Source: Clostridium sp. K13 (GTDB lineage Bacteria; Bacillota; Clostridia; Clostridiales; Clostridiaceae). Taken from it: a DNA stretch of 64,000 nt. The first letter of the stretch is position 1; each line of letters starts with the position of its first letter. The position numbers and the translations under genes are program-made. This document shows, piece by piece, positions 8,564 to 16,020 of the stretch. The notes under the pieces were generated by a model that saw only the letters and a list, made by a program, of their open reading frames with translations, made no database searches and was not told the origin of the DNA. The DNA lies in NCBI RefSeq assembly GCF_019734195.1, contig NZ_JAASHM010000001.1, positions 124,001 to 188,000 of the forward strand, given 5' to 3'.

Positions 8564-9391
8564 ATGAAAAATAAAAATAATTTTAAAGCATTCATTAAAT
8601 ACTTCTTATTAGTTGTATTTGCTATTGTAACGCTATTCCCATTTTATTGGATGATAGCATCGTCTTTAAAGTCAAGTTTTGAAGTTATTCAAACACCACC
8701 AACAATGGTTCCAGATAAATTTATGTGGAGTAACTTTAGTACTGCATTAGCAATGGCTCCTTTTGGAAGATATTTTATAAATACAATAATAGTTACAGCT
8801 TTAAGTATAATAAGTACAGTTGTAATTTCAATATTATCAGCTTTTGCTTTTTCTCATCTTGAGTTTAAGGGCAGAGATTTAATATTTGCTATTTTCCTAG
8901 CATCAATGATGATACCAGGAGAAGTATTAATAGTAACTAACTTTAAAACAATTTCATCTATGAATTTAATTGATAGTTATTCAGCATTATTTGTACCTTA
9001 CATGGCAAATGTATTGTATATTTATATGCTTAGAGAATTCTTCTTAAAGATTCCAAAACAATTATATTACGCTGCAAAAATTGATGGTGCAAGCGATTGG
9101 AAATTCTTATGGAGAATAGTTGTGCCTATGGCAAAACCATCAATTATTACAATTTGTATATTAGTTGGAATAAATTCATGGAATGCATTCTTATGGCCAT
9201 TACTTGTTACAAATAGTGATAACATGAGATTAGTTGCAAATGGATTAACTGCTTTCCAATCAGATGTAGGAAACCGATATGAATTATTAATGGCTGCTTC
9301 TACAATAATTACAATGCCAATAGTTGTAGTATATATGTTCTTACATAAAAAAATTATGAGTGGAATATCTATTGGTGGAATAAAAGGATAA
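8564..9391 (+). CDS. ABC importer permease, UgpE/MalG-like
   Basis: 275-residue second permease. Six hydrophobic segments, N-terminal FPFYWMIASSLKSSFEVIQTPP motif region typical of the MalG/UgpE class, and EAA loop YYAAKIDGASDWKFLWRIV (about residues 167-185). ATG 8564 behind AAGAGGTG, 11 bases after the previous stop, so same operon. Completes the heterodimeric channel. Confidence 0.92.
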   Translation: MKNKNNFKAFIKYFLLVVFAIVTLFPFYWMIASSLKSSFEVIQTPPTMVPDKFMWSNFSTALAMAPFGRYFINTIIVTALSIISTVVISILSAFAFSHLEFKGRDLIFAIFLASMMIPGEVLIVTNFKTISSMNLIDSYSALFVPYMANVLYIYMLREFFLKIPKQLYYAAKIDGASDWKFLWRIVVPMAKPSIITICILVGINSWNAFLWPLLVTNSDNMRLVANGLTAFQSDVGNRYELLMAASTIITMPIVVVYMFLHKKIMSGISIGGIKG

Positions 9392-9516
9392 TATAAATAA
9401 TTAGATATGTAGGGAAAGTGTGAATTAGAAGTTAAAATATTAATGCTTCAATTATTTATATAGAAGTTGTTATAAATGCTTTAATTATGTATATATAAAA
9501 TTTAATACTTTATCTT

Positions 9517-9545
9517 TTGATCATCTTTTCTTAAATATATATATA
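9517..9545 (+). promoter_or_regulatory. Possible internal promoter before the binding-protein gene
   Basis: TTGATC (9517-9522), 17 bases, TATATA (9540-9545), in a 179-base gap. A separate promoter would explain the need for excess binding protein; the match is moderate and AT-rich. Confidence 0.4.
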
Positions 9546-9570
9546 AAATTAGGTTTTAGAGGTGAAACGA

Positions 9571-10899
9571 ATGAAAAGAAGATTACTAGCATCTTTAATG
9601 ACTGCAGTAGTTGCAGTTACAGCATTAACAGGCTGTTCAAGAAGTGATTCTACAAGCGAAAATATCGTTACAGAATTAAAAGAACCAGTTACAATTGAAA
9701 TGTGGCACTATATGACTGGAAAACAAGCAGAAGTGTTACAAAGTATAGTTGATGACTTTAACAGTTCAAATACTCAAGGAATAACAGTTAAAGCTTCAGC
9801 ACAAGGTAGTATTGTTGACCTAAACAAAAAGGTTATAGCTGCGTCACAATCAAATACTTTACCAGCTATAGTTAATGTTTATCCAGATGCGGCTACAGGT
9901 CTTATTAATGATGATAAGGTTGCGGACTTAACACCATATGTTAATGACAAAACTATAGGAATGGCAGAAGATATTAAAAACGACTTCATTCCAGATTTCA
10001 TTAATGAATTATCACAATGGGGAGAAAATAAAATATATGGTCTTCCAATGACAAAATCTACAGAAGTTTTATATGTAAATAAAACTTTATTAGAGAAATT
10101 AGGATATACTGTTGATGATTTAAAAGATTTAACATTTGAAAAATTAGCAGAAATATCAGAAAAATCTCAAGCTCAATTAGGAATACCTGGATTTGGATTT
10201 GATTCAAGTTCAAACGCATTTATATCTAGTTTAAAAGAAGATGGAAAAGATTTCGTTCAACTAGATGGAAAAATAAATGTTGTTAATGATTGGTCTAAAG
10301 AATTCATGCAATTCTTCAGAAAAGAAACTCAAAGCGGAGCATTTAGAGTTCCTGGTGAAGATAAATTCTTATCAGGTCCATTCTCAAATCAAAAGCTTTT
10401 AGCTTATCAAGGTTCTTCAGCTGGATTCGCGCACATAAATACTAATGGTGCTTTTGAAATAGCTGTAGTAGAAGTTCCTCATTTTGAAGGAAAAGATAAA
10501 GCTGTTATTCAACAAGGTGCTTCTTTATTTATAACTAAAGATGTTACTGCAGAAGCTCAATATGCTGCTTATGAATTTGTTAAATTTGCAACTAACACTG
10601 AAAATACAGCTAAGTTTGCAACAGCTACTGGATATTTACCAGTTAGAAAATCAGCTCAAGATTCAACTATAGTTCAAGAAGTATTAGCTGATACTACTTC
10701 TCTATATGGAAAAATATATGATGTTGCTAAGCAATCTTTAGGATTTGCTTACTTTACTCCTGCAATAAACAATGCTCAATCAGCTAGAACAGTTGCAGAA
10801 GAAAAATATGCATCTTATGTAACAGGAACTTCAGATGATGTTGATGCTATGTTAAAAGAAATGGAATCTCAAGTTGAGACTTCAATAAGCCGTCAATAA
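9571..10899 (+). CDS. Extracellular solute-binding lipoprotein, UgpB/family 1 type
   Basis: Captures the substrate outside the cell and delivers it to the permeases. 442 residues. Lipoprotein signal MKRRLLASLMTAVVAVTALTGC with lipobox LTGC (Cys about 22). The mature part has the family 1 pattern: TIEMWHYMTGKQAEVLQSIV near the start, PAIVNVYPDAATG, and YLPVRKSA near the C-terminus, which resembles UgpB. Start ATG 9571 is preferred because AGAGGTGA (9557-9564) lies at proper spacing. An in-frame GTG at 9562 would sit inside the ribosome binding site. Last gene of the importer operon, followed by a strong terminator. Confidence 0.92.
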   Translation: MKRRLLASLMTAVVAVTALTGCSRSDSTSENIVTELKEPVTIEMWHYMTGKQAEVLQSIVDDFNSSNTQGITVKASAQGSIVDLNKKVIAASQSNTLPAIVNVYPDAATGLINDDKVADLTPYVNDKTIGMAEDIKNDFIPDFINELSQWGENKIYGLPMTKSTEVLYVNKTLLEKLGYTVDDLKDLTFEKLAEISEKSQAQLGIPGFGFDSSSNAFISSLKEDGKDFVQLDGKINVVNDWSKEFMQFFRKETQSGAFRVPGEDKFLSGPFSNQKLLAYQGSSAGFAHINTNGAFEIAVVEVPHFEGKDKAVIQQGASLFITKDVTAEAQYAAYEFVKFATNTENTAKFATATGYLPVRKSAQDSTIVQEVLADTTSLYGKIYDVAKQSLGFAYFTPAINNAQSARTVAEEKYASYVTGTSDDVDAMLKEMESQVETSISRQ

Positions 10900-10927
10900 T
10901 ACATTTAAGAGTATATAAAGATTTATA

Positions 10928-10962
10928 CCCTGCTTAGCATTGCTAAGTAGGGGATTTTTTTA
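10928..10962 (+). terminator. Terminator of the ABC importer operon
   Basis: CCCTGCTTAGC (10928-10938), loop ATT, GCTAAGTAGGG (10942-10952) with one G-U, then GATTTTTTT. Confidence 0.9.
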
Positions 10963-11022
10963 TCAAATATATAATAAAATTAGTTAAAAATAAGTAATTA
11001 ATTTATTTTAGGAGGTATTTAA

Positions 11023-11985
11023 ATGAAAGAAGAATTAATGAAAAGTATAATAAATAAAATTGAAGAGTATGATACTATAGCAATATATCGTCATGTTTTT
11101 CCGGATCCGGATTCTTATAGCTCACAAACAGCTTTAAAAAGCATAATAAAAAATACATATCCTAATAAAAATGTAGTGATATTAGGTGAACATTCTAAAA
11201 ATCTAGAATATATAAATGTTATGGATAAGGAAATAGAAATAAATAAAGATTGTTTAGCAATAATTGTAGATGTTGCTAATAAAGAAAGAGTTGATAATCA
11301 ATCTTTTAATAATGCAGGTTATATAATGAAAATTGATCATCATAAACCTTTTGATGCTCCATTCGAAGATTTAACTTGGGTAGACACAGATTATTCTTCT
11401 TGTAGTGAAATGATTTTAGATTTATATTTAGCAAATGAGGATAAATTAAAAATAGATAAAAAGGGAAGAAAAGCTTTATTTACTGGTATAATTGGAGATA
11501 CAGGAAGATTCTTATATATAGATAATCCAACAAAGTTATTTGAAAAGTTATATAAGATAACATTTGATTTAGAAACAAAAGAAATTTATGCAAATATGTA
11601 TAGAAGAGAAGAAAGTGAATTAAAGTTCTTAGGATATATTTATAGTAATTATGTAACTACTAATAATGGAATGGCTTACTTAAAGGTAAAAAATGAAATT
11701 GCTAAAAAGTATGGATTAGAACCAATAAAAGCTGCTAGAATGGTAAATGCTCTTCAAGATACTGCAGGTATAATTAATTGGCATTTCTTTGTGGAAAAAG
11801 AAGATGGCTCAATTTTCTGTGAGTTTAGATCTAATGGTCCTAGAGTCAATGATATTGCATCTAGCTTTGGTGGCGGTGGTCATATGTTAGCAGCTGGTGC
11901 ATCACTTGGAAATTGGGAAAAGGTTGATGAAATAATAAAAGCTTTTGATGAAAATTGTAAAAAATATAAAGAAAATAATAAATAA
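11023..11985 (+). CDS. DHH/DHHA1 phosphoesterase, NrnA-like (first of two)
   Basis: 320-residue predicted manganese-dependent phosphoesterase that would degrade short RNA fragments or pAp. DHH motif I is variant, RHVFPDPDSYSS (residues about 22-33) against the usual HxxPDGDAxGS. It is followed by IVDVAN, IDHHKP (about 105-110), GIIGDTGRF and the C-terminal DHHA1 glycine-rich GGGGHMLAAGA. Start ATG 11023 behind AGGAGGT. Monocistronic: terminators lie on both sides. A second paralogue sits in the nusA operon (23464-24435). The altered motif I suggests a shifted substrate, which is inference. Confidence 0.87.
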   Translation: MKEELMKSIINKIEEYDTIAIYRHVFPDPDSYSSQTALKSIIKNTYPNKNVVILGEHSKNLEYINVMDKEIEINKDCLAIIVDVANKERVDNQSFNNAGYIMKIDHHKPFDAPFEDLTWVDTDYSSCSEMILDLYLANEDKLKIDKKGRKALFTGIIGDTGRFLYIDNPTKLFEKLYKITFDLETKEIYANMYRREESELKFLGYIYSNYVTTNNGMAYLKVKNEIAKKYGLEPIKAARMVNALQDTAGIINWHFFVEKEDGSIFCEFRSNGPRVNDIASSFGGGGHMLAAGASLGNWEKVDEIIKAFDENCKKYKENNK

Positions 11986-11991
11986 AATGTA

Positions 11992-12047
11992 AAAAAAAGT
12001 ACCTAAGGATTAACTTTTTGTGAAAGTTGTCTTTGGGTACTTTTTTA
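11992..12047 (+). terminator. Terminator after the DHH phosphoesterase
   Basis: AAAAAAGTACCTAA... pairs with ...TTTGGGTACTTTTTT over an inner loop; the T-run ends at 12047. Confidence 0.85.
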
Positions 12048-12082
12048 TTAGTTAAAAATATTTTAATTTAGTAATTTTATGG

Positions 12083-12116
12083 TATAATTAATTTATATTA
12101 CTAATTAAGTAATATA
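12083..12116 (+). promoter_or_regulatory. Extended -10 promoter with operator-like palindrome
   Basis: TGG-TATAAT (12080-12088) forms an extended -10, with no good -35. Directly downstream, at the predicted start of transcription, lies TATATTACT (12094-12102), 5 bases, AGTAATATA (12108-12116), a perfect 9-bp-arm palindrome suited to repressor binding. Confidence 0.5.
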
Positions 12117-12169
12117 TAAACTATGTTTTATAAGGTAGAATTAATTGAGGATTTTGAGGAGGAGAAAAT

Positions 12170-13336
12170 ATGGCAAGATTTACATTACCAAGAGATATTT
12201 ATCATGGTAAGGGTTCATTAGAAGTATTAAAAACACTAAAAGGGAAAAGAGCTGTAGTAGTTGTTGGTGGCGGATCAATGAAAAGATTCGGTTTCTTAGA
12301 TAAAGTAGAAAGTTATTTAAAAGAAGCTGGAATAGAAGTTAAACTAATAGAAGGTGTAGAACCAGATCCATCAGTTGAAACAGTTATGAGTGGAGCAGCT
12401 GTAATGAGAGATTTTGAACCAGATTGGATAGTTGCTATGGGTGGGGGATCACCGATAGATGCAGCAAAAGCAATGTGGATTTTCTATGAATATCCTGATT
12501 TTACTTTTGAACAAGCTGTGGTACCTTTTGGATTACCAGAGTTAAGACAAAAAGCTAAGTTTGTAGCAATACCATCAACTTCAGGAACTGCTACAGAGGT
12601 AACTGCTTTCTCAGTAATTACAGATTATAAAGCTAAGATTAAATATCCTTTAGCAGATTTTAATATAACTCCAGATATTGCAATAGTTGATCCAGAGCTA
12701 GCACAAACAATGCCAGCTAAACTTGTTGCTCATACTGGAATGGATGCATTAACACATGCTATAGAAGCTTATACAGCTTCATTAAGATCGAATTTTTCTG
12801 ATCCATTAGCTTTAAAAGCTATTGATATGGTTAATGAACATTTAGTTAAGTCTTTTGAAGGTGATGTAGAAGCAAGAAACTTAATGCACGAAGCTCAATG
12901 TTTAGCAGGTATGGCATTTAGTAATGCTTTATTAGGAATAGTACATTCAATGGCTCATAAGGTTGGAGCAGTATTCCATATTCCACATGGATGCGCAAAT
13001 GCAATCTTCTTACCATATGTAATTCAATATAATAGAACAGAATGTGAAGGTAGATATGCTGATATAGCAAGAGTATTAAAGTTAGAAGGAAATACAGATG
13101 CTGAATTAACAGATTCATTAATAGCAAAAATAAATGAATTTAATGTAGCATTAAATATTCCATCATCAATGAAAGAATATGGAGTAACTGAAGAAGATTT
13201 CTTAGCTAATGTTAAACATATAGCTCATAATGCAGTTTTAGATGCGTGTACTGGATCTAATCCAAGAACAATTGATGATGAAACAATGGAAAAATTACTT
13301 TCATGCACATTCTATGGAAATAAAGTTAACTTTTAA
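12170..13336 (+). CDS. Iron-containing alcohol dehydrogenase, NADPH-butanol dehydrogenase type
   Basis: Cytosolic oxidoreductase reducing aldehydes such as butanal to alcohols. 388 residues, full length. From the N-terminus: GGGSMKRFG nucleotide-binding region (about 34-42), AMGGGSPIDAAKAMW (about 90-104), AIPSTSGTATEVTAFSVI, the iron-binding signature HTGMDALTHAIEAY (about 186-199), and a later HSMAHKVGAVFHIPHGCANAI supplying further iron ligands. The sequence closely recalls Adh1/NADPH-dependent butanol dehydrogenase of solventogenic clostridia. That family uses NADPH, which the neighbouring NfnAB could supply. Start ATG 12170 behind GAGGAGG. Single-gene transcript with its own promoter and a palindrome at the start site. 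Substrate range is inferred. Confidence 0.93.
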   Translation: MARFTLPRDIYHGKGSLEVLKTLKGKRAVVVVGGGSMKRFGFLDKVESYLKEAGIEVKLIEGVEPDPSVETVMSGAAVMRDFEPDWIVAMGGGSPIDAAKAMWIFYEYPDFTFEQAVVPFGLPELRQKAKFVAIPSTSGTATEVTAFSVITDYKAKIKYPLADFNITPDIAIVDPELAQTMPAKLVAHTGMDALTHAIEAYTASLRSNFSDPLALKAIDMVNEHLVKSFEGDVEARNLMHEAQCLAGMAFSNALLGIVHSMAHKVGAVFHIPHGCANAIFLPYVIQYNRTECEGRYADIARVLKLEGNTDAELTDSLIAKINEFNVALNIPSSMKEYGVTEEDFLANVKHIAHNAVLDACTGSNPRTIDDETMEKLLSCTFYGNKVNF

Positions 13337-13365
13337 TATAAAATAATTGCAATATATTGAGTGAA

Positions 13366-13411
13366 TTAAGAATGCATTTTCAAAGAGATATCTTTAAAAG
13401 TGCATTCTTAA
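13366..13411. repeat. 46-bp near-perfect inverted repeat
   Basis: TTAAGAATGCA (13366-13376) pairs with TGCATTCTTAA (13401-13411). Inside it TTTT/AAAA and AAAGA/TCTTT continue the stem, leaving a 4-base loop and one mismatch. There is no good T-run, so it is a poor intrinsic terminator. It could stabilise the dehydrogenase mRNA or be a small mobile-repeat remnant. A 13-base tandem duplication (AAAATTAATTTAT, 13431-13456) follows. Confidence 0.6.
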
Positions 13412-13494
13412 ACTTATAAGTAAAATTATAAAAATTAATTTATAAAATTAATTTATAAAAATATATAACATAAGAAAATATGGGGGTTATTAAG

Positions 13495-14385
13495 GTGTAT
13501 AAGATAACAAGTAAAAAATTATTAACAGAAAACATATATTTAATGGATATAGAGGCTCCTAGAGTAGCTAAATCAGCTCAACCAGGGCAGTTCATTATTA
13601 TTAAAAATAATGAAAAAGGTGAAAGAATTCCTTTAACTATTGCTGATTATGATAGAGAAAAGGGAACTGTAACAATAGTATTTCAAACAGTTGGATACGG
13701 CACTGAAGAGCTAGCTACTTTTGAAGTTGGAGACTATGTACAAGATTTTGTTGGACCATTAGGGCAACCTAGCGAATTTGTTCATGAAGATTTAAATGAA
13801 CTTAAAAATAAGAAAGTCTTATTTGTAGCTGGAGGAGTTGGTGCTGCACCAGTTTATCCTCAAGTTAAATGGTTCCATGAAAATAATATAGATGTTGATG
13901 TTATTATTGGGGCAAGAAATAAAGAGTTAGTTATATTAGAAGAAGAAATGAAGAAGGTAGCTAAAAACTTATATATATCTACTGATGATGGTTCTTATGG
14001 CTTTAATGGTAGAGTAACAGATTGCTTATTAGATTTAGTAAATAATAAGGCTAAGAAATATGATCATGCTGTTGTTATAGGACCAATGATAATGATGAAA
14101 TTTATGTCTATGCTTACTAAAGATCTTGGAATAAAGACTACTGTAAGTTTAAATCCTATTATGGTTGATGGTACAGGAATGTGTGGTGCTTGTAGAGTTA
14201 CAGTAGGTGATGAAGTTAAGTTTGCATGTGTTGATGGACCAGAATTTGATGGTCATCTTGTAGATTTTGATGAAAGTATGAGAAGACAATCTCTTTATAA
14301 AAGTGAAGAAGGTAGAGCTATGCTTAAATTAGAAGAAGGCGACACACATCATAGAGAAGGTTGCGGATGCGGAGGACATAAATAA
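13495..14385 (+). CDS. nfnA: NfnA, alpha subunit of electron-bifurcating ferredoxin:NADP+ oxidoreductase
   Basis: Small subunit of NADH-dependent reduced ferredoxin:NADP+ oxidoreductase, which interconverts NADH plus reduced ferredoxin with NADPH by flavin bifurcation. 296 residues. An N-terminal flavin-binding barrel has RIPLTIADYD, then a nucleotide-binding domain with LFVAGGVGAAPVYP. A 2Fe-2S site follows with Cys 230, 233 and 245 (VDGTGMCGAC...FAC); the family also uses an Asp ligand. The C-terminus HHREGCGCGGHK is cysteine-rich. Start GTG 13495 is preferred: GGGGGTT (13482-13488) is well spaced to it, and the product then starts MYKITSKK as in relatives. ATG 13480 adds five residues over the ribosome binding site. 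Stop overlaps nfnB ATG (TAATG). Older annotation: GltA-like or PyrK-like subunit. Confidence 0.92.
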   Translation: MYKITSKKLLTENIYLMDIEAPRVAKSAQPGQFIIIKNNEKGERIPLTIADYDREKGTVTIVFQTVGYGTEELATFEVGDYVQDFVGPLGQPSEFVHEDLNELKNKKVLFVAGGVGAAPVYPQVKWFHENNIDVDVIIGARNKELVILEEEMKKVAKNLYISTDDGSYGFNGRVTDCLLDLVNNKAKKYDHAVVIGPMIMMKFMSMLTKDLGIKTTVSLNPIMVDGTGMCGACRVTVGDEVKFACVDGPEFDGHLVDFDESMRRQSLYKSEEGRAMLKLEEGDTHHREGCGCGGHK

Positions 14386-15782
14386 TGAGTAGAGTAGTAG
14401 ATAGAATGAAAAGAATACCTGTAAGAGAACAAGAAGCTAGCGTAAGAGCAAAGAATTTTGAAGAAGTTTGTTTAGGATATGATGAAGAAAGAGCTTTAGA
14501 TGAAGCAAGCAGATGTTTAGGATGTAAAAATCCAAAGTGTGTAAGTGGATGTCCAGTATCAATAGACATACCAGGATTTATATCTCATGTTAAAGAAGGT
14601 AATTTTGAAGGTGCAGCAAAGGAAATTGCAAAGTATAGTGCGTTACCAGCTGTTTGTGGTAGAGTATGTCCTCAGGAATCACAATGTGAAGGTAAGTGTG
14701 TATTAGGAATAAAAGGTGAGCCAGTTGCAATTGGTAAACTAGAAAAATTCACAGCAGATTGGGCTAGAAAACATAACATTGATCTTTCAGATAAGGAAGA
14801 ATCAAAAGGTAAAAATGTAGCTGTAATAGGTTCAGGGCCGGCAGGTCTTACTTGTGCAGGAGATTTAGCTAAAAAAGGATATGATGTTACTATCTTTGAA
14901 GCATTACATGAGGCTGGTGGGGTTTTAGTTTATGGTATACCAGAATTTAGATTACCAAAGGAAGAGGTAGTAAAATCTGAAATTGATAATATTAAAAAAT
15001 TAGGTGTAAAAATTGAAACTAATGTAGTTGTAGGAAGAACTGTTACAATAGATTCACTAATTGAAGATGAAGGCTTTGATGCTGTATTTATTGGATCAGG
15101 AGCTGGACTTCCTAAGTTTATGGGAATACCAGGTGAAAATTCAAATGGAGTATTTTCAGCTAATGAATTCTTAACAAGAGTTAATTTAATGAAAGCATTT
15201 AAAGAAGAATATCATACACCAGTTAAAGTTGGTAAAAAGGTGGCTGTAGTTGGTGGTGGAAATGTTGCTATGGATGCTGCAAGAACAGCGTTAAGACTTG
15301 GTGCAGAAACTCATATTGTATATAGAAGAAGTGAATCAGAGCTTCCAGCAAGACTTGAGGAAGTTCATCATGCAAAAGAAGAAGGGGTAATATTTGATGT
15401 ATTAACTAATCCTACAGAAATTTTAACAGATGAAAATGGATGGGTTACAGGAATGAAGTGTGTTAAAATGGAACTTGGAGAGCCTGATGCTTCTGGTAGA
15501 AGAAGACCAGTTGTTAAGGAAAATTCAGAGTTCGTTATGGATGTAGATACAGTTATAATGTCACTTGGAACTTCACCAAATCCTTTAATTTCTTCAACTA
15601 CTAAAGGTTTAGAAATTAATAAATGGAAATGTATAGTTGCTGATGAAGAAAGTGGACTTACAACTAAAGAAGGAGTTTATGCCGGGGGAGATGCAGTTAC
15701 AGGTGCTGCTACTGTTATATTAGCAATGGGAGCAGGTAAAAAAGCTGCAGCAGCTATTGATGAATATTTAAGTAATAAATAA
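14385..15782 (+). CDS. nfnB: NfnB, beta subunit (glutamate-synthase-like flavoprotein)
   Basis: Large subunit of the Nfn complex, often annotated as NADPH-dependent glutamate synthase GltA. 465 residues. N-terminal cysteine groups CLGCKNPKCVSGC (Cys 44, 47, 52, 56) and CGRVCPQESQCEGKC (Cys 91, 95, 101, 105) hold two 4Fe-4S clusters. FAD site VIGSGPAGLTCAGDLA (about 148-163) and NADPH site VAVVGGGNVAMDAARTALRLG (about 285-305). No glutamate synthase large subunit is nearby, and the adjacent nfnA with translational coupling (one-base overlap) supports the bifurcating role. Followed by a terminator. Confidence 0.93.
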   Translation: MSRVVDRMKRIPVREQEASVRAKNFEEVCLGYDEERALDEASRCLGCKNPKCVSGCPVSIDIPGFISHVKEGNFEGAAKEIAKYSALPAVCGRVCPQESQCEGKCVLGIKGEPVAIGKLEKFTADWARKHNIDLSDKEESKGKNVAVIGSGPAGLTCAGDLAKKGYDVTIFEALHEAGGVLVYGIPEFRLPKEEVVKSEIDNIKKLGVKIETNVVVGRTVTIDSLIEDEGFDAVFIGSGAGLPKFMGIPGENSNGVFSANEFLTRVNLMKAFKEEYHTPVKVGKKVAVVGGGNVAMDAARTALRLGAETHIVYRRSESELPARLEEVHHAKEEGVIFDVLTNPTEILTDENGWVTGMKCVKMELGEPDASGRRRPVVKENSEFVMDVDTVIMSLGTSPNPLISSTTKGLEINKWKCIVADEESGLTTKEGVYAGGDAVTGAATVILAMGAGKKAAAAIDEYLSNK

Positions 15783-15831
15783 CGTGAATTTTAATTGACT
15801 TTTTTACAATAAATTAATAAAATTATTTTAT

Positions 15832-15867
15832 AACTCCAAAGTTATTTTCTTTCTTTGGAGTTTTTCT
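15832..15867 (+). terminator. Terminator of nfnAB
   Basis: AACTCCAAAG (15832-15841) and CTTTGGAGTT (15853-15862), then TTTCTTT. Confidence 0.9.
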
Positions 15868-15931
15868 TTATAAAAAAGGAAACTCCTTCGCCTAAATGTC
15901 AAATGAGTACACAGTGTGTGACTTCAAATGA

Positions 15932-15985
15932 CCAAATTTAAATTTGGAGTTTCAATTAACTTTGATTAACTAAATTTAAATTTAG
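15932..15985. promoter_or_regulatory. Two related 16-bp palindromes upstream of the S24 fusion gene
   Basis: CCAAATTTAAATTTGG (15932-15947) and CTAAATTTAAATTTAG (15970-15985) share the core AAATTTAAATTT. They start 38 bases apart, in the 150-base space before the gene at 16021. Arrangement suits a dimeric repressor or autoregulator. No Firmicute LexA box (GAAC-N4-GTTC) is present. The regulator is unknown. Confidence 0.5.
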
Positions 15986-16020
15986 ACTCTCATTTATGAG
16001 AGGTGACAGTAGGTGTAATT

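Noticed and set aside
12050-12169. Rex redox-repressor site at the alcohol dehydrogenase
   Set aside because: The palindrome TATATTACT-N5-AGTAATATA does not match TTGTTAAnnnnTTAACAA.
13431-13456. 13-base tandem repeat AAAATTAATTTAT as a functional iteron
   Set aside because: Only two AT-rich copies; likely slippage.
14385-15782. Glutamate synthase small subunit
   Set aside because: No large subunit nearby, and translational coupling with an NfnA-type partner fits NfnB better.
15868-16020. LexA/SOS box for the S24 fusion
   Set aside because: No GAAC-N4-GTTC or close variant; only the AAATTTAAATTT palindromes are present.
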